Part shown: one piece after another, positions 52,403 through 61,434 of the stretch | Numbering within the stretch: the stretch's first letter is position 1 | Layout of the letters: the number at the start of each line of letters is the position of its first letter | NCBI RefSeq assembly: GCF_002013465.1 | Contig: NZ_MAFC01000012.1 | Span: 29,351 to 93,350, forward strand | Source of the DNA: Mycobacterium sp. D16R12 | Lineage (GTDB): Bacteria; Actinomycetota; Actinomycetes; Mycobacteriales; Mycobacteriaceae | Length of the DNA stretch: 64,000 bases | Direction of reading: 5' to 3' | Notes under the pieces: generated by a model | The model's database searches: none | What the model was told of the DNA's origin: nothing | Seen by the model: the letters and a program-made list of their open reading frames with translations, nothing else | Translations under genes and position numbers: made by a program

Positions 52403-53121
52403 GAGGCGTGCAACCCGCATTCTGTCTTGGCCATGCCCTGCCAGCGTCCGCTCCGCGCGTCGGCGCCCAGGACCGGTTTGGCCGTGCACGGGGCGCAGCC
52501 GATCGACGGATATCCCTCGTCCACAAGCGGATTCACCAGGGTTCCGTGATCGTCGATGTACTTCTGCATGTCCTCGTCGGTCCACGCCGCAATCGCATTG
52601 ATCTTCACCAGCCCGAACGCCTCGTCGAAGCTGATCAACGGCGCGTTGGCCCGGGTAGGTGCGTCGACCCGTCGCAACCCGGTCACCCACGCGGAGTATC
52701 CGGCGAGCGACGTGCGCAGCGGCACGACCTTACGAAGCCGGCAGCATTCGCCGGGATTGCTCGAGAACAGGTCCTTGCCCACCAACTCGTTCTGCTGGGC
52801 GACCGTCTGCTCGGGGGCCACGTTGACGATGTGGATGTCGTACACCGATTCCACGGCATCGCGCGTGCCGATCGTCTCGGCGAAGTGGTAGCCGGTGTCC
52901 AGGAACAACACGTCGACACCCGGACGCACCTGCACGGCAAGGTCTATGAGCACCGCGTCCTGCATGTTGGAGGCGACGACGTACCCCTTGGGGTCGTTGG
53001 CGAAGTTCTCATCGGTCCACCGCAGCAGCTCCTCGGCAGAGGCGTCCTGCAGTTCGGCGGCGCCGCGCTCAGCCAATTCACGCAACTGGTCAGCGTTCCT
53101 CTGGCCCTCCAGAACGCTCAT
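52399..53121 (-). CDS. cysH: Adenylylsulfate (APS) reductase, iron-sulfur type
   Basis: 240 residues. Reduces APS to sulfite with thioredoxin. Cluster cysteines are CCRLRK and GCAPCTAKP, the CC...CxxC pattern of [4Fe-4S] APS reductases, and the catalytic Cys is in the C-terminal ECGLH. The presence of the cluster indicates APS rather than PAPS as substrate, consistent with no CysC domain. ATG 53121 overlaps the sirA stop. Matches Rv2392. Confidence 0.95.
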   Translation of the reverse strand: MSVLEGQRNADQLRELAERGAAELQDASAEELLRWTDENFANDPKGYVVASNMQDAVLIDLAVQVRPGVDVLFLDTGYHFAETIGTRDAVESVYDIHIVNVAPEQTVAQQNELVGKDLFSSNPGECCRLRKVVPLRTSLAGYSAWVTGLRRVDAPTRANAPLISFDEAFGLVKINAIAAWTDEDMQKYIDDHGTLVNPLVDEGYPSIGCAPCTAKPVLGADARSGRWQGMAKTECGLHAS

Positions 53122-54800
53122 CGCAGATCCGCCTCCTCGGCCCGAACGGCCCACTGCGCGAAGCGCTCTCCGTCGGCGCGCTGCTTGACGAAGTTGCGCA
53201 CCACCCGGTCGATGTAATCGCCGAGCTCGGAGCTGGTCACCTTGTGCTGACGCAGCTTGCGGCCGAATCCGCTGTCCAGGCCCAGGCTTCCGCCCAGGTG
53301 CACCTGGAAGCCCTCGACGCTGTTGCCTTCGCCGTCGTCGACCATCTGACCCTTGAATCCGATGTCCGCGACCTGCGAACGCGCACACGAGTTGGGGCAT
53401 CCGTTGATGTTGATGGTGACCGGAGTGTCCAGTTGTGCGTTGAGATCGTCCAACCGCTTGTCCAGCTCTGGCACCAGATCCTGTGCGCGCTTACGGGTTT
53501 CGGTGAACGACAGCTTGCAGAACTCGATGCCGGTGCAGGCCATCAGATTCTTGCGCCAGTGCGACGGACGCGAGGGCAGCCCGAGTGCATCGAGCCCCTC
53601 CGTCAACTCACCGAGTTTTTCATCGGGGACGTCGAGGATGATCAGCTTCTGATACGGCGTGAACCTGACACGGTCCGAGCCCGCCTTCTCGGCAAGATCG
53701 GCGACCGCCGACAAGATGGTGCCGGACACCCGGCCGGCTATGGGGGAGACGCCAACGGCGTTGAGCCCGTTCTTGAGTCGTTGCACACCGACGTGGTCGA
53801 TGGGCCGCGGAATCTGCACCGGAGCGGGCCCGTCGAGCAGTGGCCGCTTCAGGTATTCGGTCTCGAGAACTTCGCGGAACTTCTCGACGCCCCAATCCTT
53901 CACCAGGAACTTCAACCGTGCCTTGGCGCGCAGACGGCGGTAGCCGTAATCGCGGAAGATGCTGACAACGCCCTCCCAGACGTCCGGCACTTCGTCGAGC
54001 GGCACCCACACTCCGAGACGCTGCGCCAGCATCGGGTTGGTCGACAGGCCGCCGCCCACCCATACGTCCAGCCCCGGACCGTGCTCCGGGTGCACCACAC
54101 CGATGAAGGCGATGTCGTTGATCTCGTGCACCACGTCTTGCAGGCCGGAGATGGCCGTCTTGAACTTGCGGGGAAGGTTGGCGTACTCCTTCTTTCCGAT
54201 GTAGCGGCGCACGATCTCGTCGATGGCCGGTGTCGGATCGAGCACCTCGTCCAGGGACTCACCGGCGAGCGGCGAGCCGAGGATCACGCGGGGGCAGTCG
54301 CCACAGGCCTGCGTCGTGTGCAGCCCGACCTCGTCCAGACGGCGCCAGATCTCCGGCATGTCCTCGACCCGGATCCAGTGATACTGCACATTCTCGCGGT
54401 CGGAGAGATCGGCCGTGTCCCGCGCGTACGTGGTGGACAGATCACCCAGGGTGCGCAGCGCGCCGACCGACAACGCGCCGCCGTCTGAACGCACGCGAAG
54501 CATGAAGTGGTCGTCTTCGAGCATGTCGGTGTTCTCGTCACCGGTCCAGCTGCCGTCGTAACCCGGCTTGCGCTGGGTGTACAGCCCCCACCAACGGAAG
54601 CGGCCGCGGAGGTCGCTCTTGTCGATGCTCTCGAAGCCCTTGTGCGCGTAAATGGTTTCGATGCGCTCGCGCACGTTCAGCGGGTGGTCGTCCTTCTTCG
54701 CCTGCTCGTTGGCGTTGAGAGGTTCGTGGTAACCGAGCGCCCATTGGCCCTCGCTGCGCTGTTGCTTCGGGCGAGCGGGCCGGGTCTCGCTGGTTGTCAT
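53118..54800 (-). CDS. sirA: Ferredoxin-dependent sulfite reductase
   Basis: 560 residues. Six-electron reduction of sulfite to sulfide with siroheme and a [4Fe-4S] cluster. Nitrite/sulfite reductase ferredoxin-like half domains are duplicated; cluster and siroheme ligands are CTGIEFCKLSFTETRKR and NGCPNSCARSQVADIGF. Its siroheme should come from the chelatase at the end of the operon. ATG 54800 is preceded by GAGGAG; upstream in-frame codons are not protein-like. Matches Rv2391 and is preceded by a Cys leader ORF. Confidence 0.95.
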   Translation of the reverse strand: MTTSETRPARPKQQRSEGQWALGYHEPLNANEQAKKDDHPLNVRERIETIYAHKGFESIDKSDLRGRFRWWGLYTQRKPGYDGSWTGDENTDMLEDDHFMLRVRSDGGALSVGALRTLGDLSTTYARDTADLSDRENVQYHWIRVEDMPEIWRRLDEVGLHTTQACGDCPRVILGSPLAGESLDEVLDPTPAIDEIVRRYIGKKEYANLPRKFKTAISGLQDVVHEINDIAFIGVVHPEHGPGLDVWVGGGLSTNPMLAQRLGVWVPLDEVPDVWEGVVSIFRDYGYRRLRAKARLKFLVKDWGVEKFREVLETEYLKRPLLDGPAPVQIPRPIDHVGVQRLKNGLNAVGVSPIAGRVSGTILSAVADLAEKAGSDRVRFTPYQKLIILDVPDEKLGELTEGLDALGLPSRPSHWRKNLMACTGIEFCKLSFTETRKRAQDLVPELDKRLDDLNAQLDTPVTININGCPNSCARSQVADIGFKGQMVDDGEGNSVEGFQVHLGGSLGLDSGFGRKLRQHKVTSSELGDYIDRVVRNFVKQRADGERFAQWAVRAEEADLR

Positions 54801-54903
54801 GGTGCTCCTCAGAAAGGCAGGCACAGTCGTGGGCGACACACCGGGGGCTGACCGGAGGCGCAGATCCTCACGACCGTTTGGGTGGCAGACGGGTAGGACT
54901 ACG

Positions 54904-54987
54904 TCAGTAAGGGAGACAACACGCGCTACAGACACGCTTCAGGTCGATGTGTCGCCGCGCGACAAGTGGGACCTGATGTGTGCTCAC
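54904..54987 (-). CDS. Leaderless poly-cysteine leader ORF upstream of sirA
   Basis: 27 residues, ending RVCSACCLPY-stop with three Cys codons within five residues near the C-terminus. GTG 54987 lies 7 nt after CACAAT (55000-54995), with no ribosome-binding site, so it is read as a leaderless ORF. 103 nt separate its stop from sirA. It matches the poly-cysteine leader ORF type described in mycobacteria upstream of sulfur genes, which couples operon expression to cysteine. Confidence 0.75.
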   Translation of the reverse strand: MSTHQVPLVARRHIDLKRVCSACCLPY

Positions 54988-54994
54988 CCGGCCA

Positions 54995-55000
54995 ATTGTG
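54995..55000 (-). promoter_or_regulatory. -10 box for the sirA leader ORF
   Basis: CACAAT followed by seven bases and GTG 54987; leaderless start of the sirA-cysH-cysD-cysN-che1 transcript. Confidence 0.55.
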
Positions 55001-55136
55001 CCATGCGAAACGGGCACCCCGTACGACCGGGTCGTAATTCCGCTCATTGTGAGCAAAACCTCCATTCGGCTTGGGGGATTCCCGCTATTGACCGCACAGA
55101 TTTTTTCTGCCGTCGGCCCTGGCACACACTTGACGG

Positions 55137-56312
55137 GTGAGACCCGAAACCATCGCCACCCTGCCGCCCCTGGTGCCGGCGGTGGGGCGTCCGTTCGGGA
55201 TCTACGTACACGTTCCGTTCTGTGCCACACGCTGCGGATACTGCGATTTCAACACCTACACCGCCGACGAGCTCGGTGACGGTACTTCACCCGCGGGCTG
55301 GCTCGAGGCGTTGCGTGCCGAGCTGGACCTGGCCGCGCGGACCCTGGACGGAAAACCGCCGGTCCAGACCGTGTTCGTCGGCGGCGGGACACCCTCCCTG
55401 CTGGGCGGTGCTGGGCTCGCCGAGGTGCTCGACGCGATCGGGGCGCACTTCACGGTGGCGCCGGGCGCAGAGGTAACCACCGAGGCCAATCCGGAGTCCA
55501 CCTCTCCGGCGTTCTTCGAGACGATTCGTGCCGCCGGGTACACCCGCGTCTCGCTGGGCATGCAGTCCGCCGCCCCGCACGTACTGGCCACCCTGGATCG
55601 GGTGCATGCGCCCGGACGGGCGGTGGCGGCGGCGCGGGAGGCGCGTGCGGCCGGTCTCGAGCATGTGAACCTGGACCTCATCTATGGCACCCCGGGTGAG
55701 ACCGATGACGATCTGCGCCGGTCCATCGATGCCGTACTCGAGGCCGGGGTGGACCACGTGTCGGCGTATGCGCTGGTCGTCGAGGAGGGCACCGCCCTGG
55801 CGCGGCGTGTGCGGCGCGGCGAACTGCCGAATCCCGACGAGGACGCCCTGGCCGACCGGTATCAGCTGCTGGACGCGGCGCTGTCTGAGGTGGGGCTGCA
55901 CTGGTACGAGGTGTCCAACTGGGCACGCCCCGACGGGCAGTGCCGTCACAACCTTGGCTACTGGGCCGGTGGCGACTGGTGGGGCGCCGGGCCGGGTGCT
56001 CACGGACATGTCAACGGCGTGCGATGGTGGAACGTCAAGCACCCCAACGCCTATGCCAAGCAGTTGGGGCAGGGACAGTTGCCTGTCGGCGGGCACGAGA
56101 TCCTCAGCCCCGTCGAACGGCACACCGAGGACGTGCTGCTGGCGGTGCGGCTGAACACGGGAATCGCCTTGGCGGACTTGACCGTCGAGGAACGCGGCCG
56201 GGTGCCCGCGGTGGTGGCCGGAGGGCTGGGCCAGCTGGTGGATGATCGGCTGGTGCTCACCGATCAAGGGCGTCTGCTGGCCGACGGCGTGGTGCGCACC
56301 ATCCTGGATTGA
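55137..56312 (+). CDS. hemW: Radical SAM haem chaperone HemW
   Basis: 391 residues. Radical SAM motif CATRCGYCDFNTY (three Cys, CxxxCxxC) near residue 29, GGGTPSLL, and the HemN C-terminal domain. Family members of this length, lacking the extra N-terminal segment of HemN, are HemW haem chaperones rather than coproporphyrinogen dehydrogenases. GTG 55137 lies 6 nt after CACACT (55125-55130), so it may be leaderless. Divergent from the sirA leader ORF. Often annotated hemN; matches Rv2388c. Confidence 0.88.
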   Translation: MRPETIATLPPLVPAVGRPFGIYVHVPFCATRCGYCDFNTYTADELGDGTSPAGWLEALRAELDLAARTLDGKPPVQTVFVGGGTPSLLGGAGLAEVLDAIGAHFTVAPGAEVTTEANPESTSPAFFETIRAAGYTRVSLGMQSAAPHVLATLDRVHAPGRAVAAAREARAAGLEHVNLDLIYGTPGETDDDLRRSIDAVLEAGVDHVSAYALVVEEGTALARRVRRGELPNPDEDALADRYQLLDAALSEVGLHWYEVSNWARPDGQCRHNLGYWAGGDWWGAGPGAHGHVNGVRWWNVKHPNAYAKQLGQGQLPVGGHEILSPVERHTEDVLLAVRLNTGIALADLTVEERGRVPAVVAGGLGQLVDDRLVLTDQGRLLADGVVRTILD

Positions 56313-56318
56313 CGCCGC

Positions 56319-56627
56319 TTAAATCACGCGCAGCTGATCCATATCGAAAACCCTGGCGTGCAACACGACCCGGTTACGCAACGCGGCCCGCACGGCTCGA
56401 TGCAGCCCATCTTCCAGATAGATGACGCCCTGCCATTTCACGGCGTGCGGGAACAGGTCCCCGTAAAACGTGGAGTCCTCACTGAGCAGGCGGTCCAACG
56501 CGAGCACCGTGGTGGTGGTGACGAGTTCGTCCAGACGGATCTGCCGGGGTGGGATGCGCGACCAGTCCCGCGTCGATAGCCCATGTTCTGGGTATGGCTT
56601 CCCCTCGCGAACACCCTTGAAGATCAC
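56319..56627 (-). CDS. Conserved actinobacterial small protein (Rv2375-like)
   Basis: 102 residues. MIFKGVREGKPYPEHGLSTRDW, PPRQIRLDELVTTTTVLAL and YLEDGLHRAVRAALRNRVVLHARV are strongly conserved features I know from M. tuberculosis Rv2375. The composition suggests a ParB-like or nucleic-acid-binding small domain, but function is unknown. GTG 56627 is preceded by GGAG at a spacing of about nine bases. Convergent with hemW, divergent from hrcA. Confidence 0.7.
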   Translation of the reverse strand: MIFKGVREGKPYPEHGLSTRDWSRIPPRQIRLDELVTTTTVLALDRLLSEDSTFYGDLFPHAVKWQGVIYLEDGLHRAVRAALRNRVVLHARVFDMDQLRVI

Positions 56628-56712
56628 TGCAAATCACTCCGTAATGATCCCTGCATAACAGTTGAGGTTAGCGTGGACTGCCGCGGTGGCGGGTCGGCGC
56701 AGCGTGGCCCCG

Positions 56713-56718
56713 TAAAAT
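56713..56718 (+). promoter_or_regulatory. -10 box upstream of hrcA
   Basis: TAAAAT 31 bases before the hrcA ATG, the most AT-rich stretch of the gap. No CIRCE element (TTAGCACTC-N9-GAGTGCTAA) is visible between 56628 and 56748. Confidence 0.5.
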
Positions 56719-56748
56719 AGAGGCACATCACGCATGAGGGAGGTGACC

Positions 56749-57774
56749 ATGGCCACAGCCGATGACCGGCGCTTCGAAGTACTGCGCGCCATCGTCGCCG
56801 ACTACGTCACCACCAAGGAGCCGATCGGCTCCAAGGCCCTGGTCGACAGGCACGGCCTCGGGGTTTCCAGCGCCACCGTCCGCAACGATATGGCGGTACT
56901 GGAGGCCGAGGGCTACATCGCCCAGCCGCACACCAGCTCAGGGCGTATTCCGACGGAAAAGGGCTACCGCGAATTCGTCAACCGGCTCGAGGACGTCAAA
57001 CCGCTTTCGGGCGCCGAGCGCAAGGCCATCCTGAATTTCCTGGAAGGCGGCGTCGACCTCGATGACGTGCTGCGCCGCGCGGTGCGGCTGCTGGCGCAGA
57101 TGACCCGTCAGGTCGCGGTCGTGCAGTATCCGACGTTGTCCTCGTCCAGCGTGCGTCACCTCGAGGTGGTGCTGCTGACCCCGGCACGGCTGCTGCTGGT
57201 GGTCATCACCGACTCCGGGCGGGTCGATCAGCGGATCGTCGAGCTGGGTGACGTCATCAGTGATGACCAGCTGAGCAGACTCCGTGTCCTGCTGGGCGCG
57301 GCCCTGGACGGTAAGAAGCTGTCGGCGGCCTCGGTGGCCGTCGCCGAGCTGGCCGAACAGTCCGACGACGATCTGCGCTATCCACTCACTCGCGCGGCGA
57401 CGGTCCTGGTGGAGACGCTCGTCGAGCACCATGAGGAGCGCCTGCTGCTCGGGGGCACTGCCAACCTGACCCGCAACGCCGGCGACTTCGGTGGTCAGCT
57501 GCGCACCGTGCTGGAGGCGCTGGAGGAGCAGGTGGTGGTTTTGCGCTTGCTCGCCGCACAGCAGGAGGCCGGCCGGGTCACCGTGCACATCGGTCACGAA
57601 ACCGCTGCTGAGCAGATGATCGGCACCTCCGTCGTCTCCACCCCGTATGGTGCGGGCGGAGCGGTATTCGGTGGTATGGGTGTGCTGGGGCCCACACGGA
57701 TGGACTACCCGGGAACCATTGCGAACGTCGCGGCGGTTGCCATGTATATCGGCGAAGTGCTAGCCAATCGCTAG
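56749..57774 (+). CDS. hrcA: Heat-inducible transcription repressor HrcA
   Basis: 341 residues. Winged helix at the N-terminus ([35 protein letters not shown]), then the HrcA dimerisation domain with [24 protein letters not shown] and GPTRMDYP. Binds CIRCE to repress groEL-type genes. ATG 56749 has GGAGGT 4 nt upstream; ATG 56734 is an in-frame alternative. Followed by dnaJ2. Matches Rv2374c. Confidence 0.93.
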   Translation: MATADDRRFEVLRAIVADYVTTKEPIGSKALVDRHGLGVSSATVRNDMAVLEAEGYIAQPHTSSGRIPTEKGYREFVNRLEDVKPLSGAERKAILNFLEGGVDLDDVLRRAVRLLAQMTRQVAVVQYPTLSSSSVRHLEVVLLTPARLLLVVITDSGRVDQRIVELGDVISDDQLSRLRVLLGAALDGKKLSAASVAVAELAEQSDDDLRYPLTRAATVLVETLVEHHEERLLLGGTANLTRNAGDFGGQLRTVLEALEEQVVVLRLLAAQQEAGRVTVHIGHETAAEQMIGTSVVSTPYGAGGAVFGGMGVLGPTRMDYPGTIANVAAVAMYIGEVLANR

Positions 57775-57819
57775 CAGTTATGTGAATTAGACAGATACCA
57801 ACGGAGCGAGATCAACACA

Positions 57820-58971
57820 GTGGCGCGTGATTACTACGGCATCCTCGGGGTCAGCAAGGGTGCCAGCGACAGCGAGCTCAAGCGGGCGTACCGCAAGCTC
57901 GCCCGCGAGCTGCACCCCGACATCAACCCCGATGAACAGGCCCAGACGCGGTTCAAGGAGGTCAGCATCGCCTATGAGGTGCTGACCGATCCGGAGAAGC
58001 GGCGCATCGTTGACCTGGGCGGCGACCCGCTGGAGAACGGCGGGGGTGGCAACGGGTTCGGTGGTGGCTTCGGTTCGGGCTTCGGTGGTCTGGGCGACGT
58101 CTTCGAGGCGTTCTTCGGCGGATCGGCCGGCGGCTCGCGTGGTCCGCGCGGCCGGGTGCAGCCTGGTTCGGACTCTCTGCTGCGGATGCGGCTCGAACTG
58201 CTGGAATGTGCGACCGGCGTCAGCAAGCAGGTGACCGTCGACACCGCGATTCTGTGCGACGGATGCACCGGCAAAGGCACCCACGGAAACTCGGCGCCGA
58301 GCGCCTGCGAGACCTGTGGTGGCCGTGGCGAGGTGCAGACCGTGCAGCGCTCCCTGCTTGGCCAGGTACTCACGTCGCGCCCGTGTCCGACGTGTCAGGG
58401 GGCCGGAGAGGTCATCACCGATCCCTGCCACAAGTGCGGCGGCGACGGCCGGGTGCGCGCGCGTCGTGACATCACGGTCAAGATCCCGGCCGGTGTCGGT
58501 GACGGCATGCGGGTGCGCCTGGCGGCCCAGGGAGAGGTCGGTCCCGGTGGTGGTCCGGCCGGTGACCTGTACGTCGAGGTGCATGAGAAGCCCCACGACG
58601 TGTTCATTCGTGACGGGGATGACCTGCACTTCACGGTTCGGGTCCCGATGGTGGAGGCGGCGCTGGGCACCAGTGTGTCGGTCGACGCGATCATCGACGG
58701 ACCGACAGTCGTCAAGGTCGAGCCGGGATCGCAGCCGGGTTCGGTGGTGACGATGCGCGGGAAGGGCATGCCGCATCTGCGCACCGGTGTCCGCGGAAAC
58801 CTGCACGCCCATCTGGACGTGGTGGTGCCGACTCGGATGGACGCCAAGGAACGCGAGCTGCTGAAGGACTTCAAGAACGTCCGGAACAAGGAAACCGCCG
58901 AGGTGGTCTGGGCGGAATCGGCGTCGGGCGGGGTGTTCTCGCGGCTGCGCGAGGCGTTCACGGGCCGGTAG
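57820..58971 (+). CDS. dnaJ2: Chaperone DnaJ, second copy type (DnaJ2)
   Basis: 383 residues. J domain (1 to about 68) with the essential HPD (LHPDINPDE), a Gly/Phe-rich linker, four zinc motifs ([32 protein letters not shown]), and the C-terminal substrate-binding domain. Stimulates DnaK. GTG 57820, weak upstream site. Position after hrcA matches Rv2373c. Confidence 0.95.
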   Translation: MARDYYGILGVSKGASDSELKRAYRKLARELHPDINPDEQAQTRFKEVSIAYEVLTDPEKRRIVDLGGDPLENGGGGNGFGGGFGSGFGGLGDVFEAFFGGSAGGSRGPRGRVQPGSDSLLRMRLELLECATGVSKQVTVDTAILCDGCTGKGTHGNSAPSACETCGGRGEVQTVQRSLLGQVLTSRPCPTCQGAGEVITDPCHKCGGDGRVRARRDITVKIPAGVGDGMRVRLAAQGEVGPGGGPAGDLYVEVHEKPHDVFIRDGDDLHFTVRVPMVEAALGTSVSVDAIIDGPTVVKVEPGSQPGSVVTMRGKGMPHLRTGVRGNLHAHLDVVVPTRMDAKERELLKDFKNVRNKETAEVVWAESASGGVFSRLREAFTGR

Positions 58972-58977
58972 ATCCAG

Positions 58978-59766
58978 ATGGCGGCTGCCACGATCTTCTA
59001 CGTTGACCGGGTCCCCGCCGTCGGGGAGCAGGTGAGTCTGCTGGGTGACGAGGGACATCACGCCACGCGGGTGCTGCGCCTGCGTGTCGGTGAGCCCGTC
59101 ATGGTGTGCGACGGCGCGGGCGAGGTTGGCGACGGCGTCGTCGCCTCCGTGGACCGCACCAGCCTGTCGATCGAGGTGACCGCGCGCTGGAGCGTCGCTG
59201 CTGCGGCCCCCACAGTGACTGTGGTGCAAGCACTTCCAAAATCCGATCGCTCAGAGCTCGCCGTCGACCTGGCCGTGGAGGCGGGCGCCGACGAGATCGT
59301 TCCGTGGCAGGCGCAGCGATGTGTGTCGCGCTGGGACGCACAGAACGACCCGGACAAGGCGGCGAAGGGGCAGCGGCGCTGGGAGGCGGTCGCTCGGGCG
59401 GCGTCACGGCAGTCCCGCCGGGCCTTCGTCCCGGCAGTGTCGACGCTGCATTCCACCGCGCAGCTGGCCGAGCTGGTCCGTCAGCGGGCGGCCGACGGCG
59501 CCGTCGTGCTGGTGCTGCATGAGTCGGCGGACTCCGGGCTCAACGCCCGGGGCGAGCTGCTGTCCGCGACGTCGTCGGTGGTGCTCATCGTGGGGCCCGA
59601 GGGCGGCGTCGCGGACGACGAGCTGGGGGTTTTGACGGACGCGGGTGCGGTCGCGGTGCGTTTGGGGCCGACGGTGTTGCGCACATCCAGTGCCGCTGCC
59701 GTCGCGTTGGGTGCCCTCGGGGTGCTCACCGACCGATGGGCCGGCGGTCCGCTGGCGCACCGGTGA
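58978..59766 (+). CDS. rsmE: 16S rRNA m3U1498 methyltransferase
   Basis: 262 residues. PUA-like N-terminal domain (HHATRVLRLRVGEPVMVCDGAGE) and SPOUT methyltransferase domain with the knot region VVLIVGPEGGVADDELGVL and LGPTVLRTSSAAAVALGAL. Methylates U1498 of 16S rRNA. Stop overlaps mini-ORF D. Confidence 0.95.
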   Translation: MAAATIFYVDRVPAVGEQVSLLGDEGHHATRVLRLRVGEPVMVCDGAGEVGDGVVASVDRTSLSIEVTARWSVAAAAPTVTVVQALPKSDRSELAVDLAVEAGADEIVPWQAQRCVSRWDAQNDPDKAAKGQRRWEAVARAASRQSRRAFVPAVSTLHSTAQLAELVRQRAADGAVVLVLHESADSGLNARGELLSATSSVVLIVGPEGGVADDELGVLTDAGAVAVRLGPTVLRTSSAAAVALGALGVLTDRWAGGPLAHR

Positions 59767-59795
59767 GCGCTCGCGTGAAGAGACGACGACACTAA
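59763..59795 (+). CDS. Junction mini-ORF D (MSARVKRRRH)
   Basis: A 10-codon ORF, GTG overlapping the rsmE stop (GTGA), 27 of 33 bases identical to mini-ORF A, including the MSAR and RH-stop ends. Unlike the other copies it does not reach the next start: phoH begins 77 nt later behind its own -10 box. Shows that the element persists without coupling to a downstream gene. Confidence 0.5.
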   Translation: MSARVKRRRH

Positions 59796-59823
59796 TCGCG
59801 TGGAGGCGCACGGTTGCCAGCGG

Positions 59824-59829
59824 TAAACT
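59824..59829 (+). promoter_or_regulatory. -10 box upstream of phoH
   Basis: TAAACT directly before an ATG at 59831. A transcript starting 6-8 nt after this box would begin inside that ATG-containing region, which favours the later GTG start at 59873. Confidence 0.5.
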
Positions 59830-59872
59830 CATGGCAACTTCACAACCCAAGAAAGCAGGCGACCTTAACCAC

Positions 59873-60925
59873 GTGACGAGCCGAGAAGAAGACGCCGCTG
59901 TCCCGTCGGTATTGCCTTCGGAAGTACGCAGCAGTGTCGAGATTCCGAACGATCTCATCATGGGCCTGCTGGGTTCTGCTGATGAAAACCTGCGCGAGCT
60001 CGAGGACATGTTGACCGCCGATGTCCACGCCCGCGGAAACACCATCACCTTCACCGGCGAGCCCGGTGATGTGGCGTTGGCTGAGCGTGTGGTCTCCGAG
60101 CTGATCGTGATCGCCCGTCGGGGCCAGCAGCTGACGCCCTCGACGGTGCGGCACACCGGGGCGATGCTCACCGGTGACGACGATGAGTCACCTGCCGAGG
60201 TACTGAGCCTGGACATCCTGTCGCGGCGTGGCAAGACCATCCGCCCGAAGACGCTGAACCAGAAGCGCTATGTGGACGCGATCGACGCCAACACTGTCGT
60301 TTTCGGTATCGGCCCGGCCGGTACCGGCAAGACGTATCTGGCGATGGCCAAGGCGGTCAACGCGTTACAGAGCAAGCAGGTCACCCGGATCATCCTCACC
60401 CGTCCGGCCGTCGAGGCGGGGGAGCGGCTGGGCTTCCTGCCCGGCACCCTGAGCGAGAAGATCGACCCCTACCTGCGGCCGTTGTACGACGCGCTGCACG
60501 ACATGATGGACCCCGAACTGATCCCCAAGCTGATGTCGGCCGGGGTCATCGAGGTTGCGCCACTGGCATATATGCGGGGCCGGACACTCAACGACGCGTT
60601 CATCATCCTCGACGAGGCCCAGAACACCACCGCCGAACAGATGAAGATGTTCCTGACCCGGCTCGGGTTCGGTTCCAAGATTGTGGTCACCGGTGACGTG
60701 ACACAGGTCGACCTGCCAGGTGGCGCTCGTTCCGGGCTGCGTGCCGCGGTCGACATTCTTGACAATATCGACGGAATTCACTTCTCGGAGTTGACCAGTG
60801 CCGATGTCGTCCGCCACCGGTTGGTGGCGGAGATCGTGGATGCCTACGCACGTTTTGAGGAGTCAGATCTGACGGACAACCGCGCGCAGCGGCGCGCATC
60901 GGGGAACCGGAGCCGGCACCGATGA
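59873..60925 (+). CDS. phoH: PhoH-like ATPase/helicase
   Basis: 350 residues. PhoH domain with Walker [43 protein letters not shown] and Walker [20 protein letters not shown]; an N-terminal KH-like segment precedes it. Functions in RNA metabolism; in many bacteria it is encoded with ybeY. GTG 59873 gives the N-terminus MTSREED, like M. tuberculosis Rv2368c; ATG 59831 would add 14 residues. Its stop overlaps ybeY. Confidence 0.92.
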   Translation: MTSREEDAAVPSVLPSEVRSSVEIPNDLIMGLLGSADENLRELEDMLTADVHARGNTITFTGEPGDVALAERVVSELIVIARRGQQLTPSTVRHTGAMLTGDDDESPAEVLSLDILSRRGKTIRPKTLNQKRYVDAIDANTVVFGIGPAGTGKTYLAMAKAVNALQSKQVTRIILTRPAVEAGERLGFLPGTLSEKIDPYLRPLYDALHDMMDPELIPKLMSAGVIEVAPLAYMRGRTLNDAFIILDEAQNTTAEQMKMFLTRLGFGSKIVVTGDVTQVDLPGGARSGLRAAVDILDNIDGIHFSELTSADVVRHRLVAEIVDAYARFEESDLTDNRAQRRASGNRSRHR

Positions 60926-61434
60926 GTATTGAGGTCGTCAACGAGTCGGGTATCGACGTCGCCGAGGGCGAGTTGGTCAGCGTCGCACGATTCGCCATCG
61001 CGGCAATGGATGTCCATCCGGCGGCCGAACTTTCGATGATGCTTGTCGATCTCGCGGCCATGGCAGACCTGCACATGCGGTGGATGGATCTGCCCGGTCC
61101 CACCGATGTGATGTCCTTCCCGATGGACGAGCTGGAGCCCGGTGGGCGTCCGGACGCGCCAGAACCCGGGCCCTCGATGCTCGGCGACATCGTGCTGTGC
61201 CCGCAGTTCGCGGCCGAACAGGCTGAGGCGGCGGGCCATTCGCTGGCTCACGAGCTGGCGCTGCTGACCGTGCACGGGGTGCTGCATCTGCTCGGCTACG
61301 ACCACGCCGAACCCGAGGAAGAGCGCGAGATGTTCGCGCTGCAGAACCAGCTGCTCAAGGACTGGTACGAGCAGCAGGCCCAGCTGTATCGGGATAGCCG
61401 TCTGCTCGACAAGTCGCGCAACTTCGACGAGTGA
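60922..61434 (+). CDS. ybeY: Endoribonuclease YbeY
   Basis: 170 residues. Zinc site [11 protein letters not shown] is intact. Acts in 16S rRNA 3' maturation and ribosome quality control. ATG 60922 overlaps the phoH stop (ATGA). Next gene overlaps in turn. Normal length. Confidence 0.95.
   Translation: MSIEVVNESGIDVAEGELVSVARFAIAAMDVHPAAELSMMLVDLAAMADLHMRWMDLPGPTDVMSFPMDELEPGGRPDAPEPGPSMLGDIVLCPQFAAEQAEAAGHSLAHELALLTVHGVLHLLGYDHAEPEEEREMFALQNQLLKDWYEQQAQLYRDSRLLDKSRNFDE

Noticed and set aside
56628..56748. CIRCE operator upstream of hrcA
   Set aside because: No inverted repeat resembling TTAGCACTC-N9-GAGTGCTAA was found; HrcA may be regulated otherwise here.
57787..59229. 480-codon minus-strand open frame across dnaJ2 and rsmE
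   Set aside because: Antisense to two well-conserved genes and rich in His/Arg/Gln typical of antisense frames; no start signal or family resemblance.
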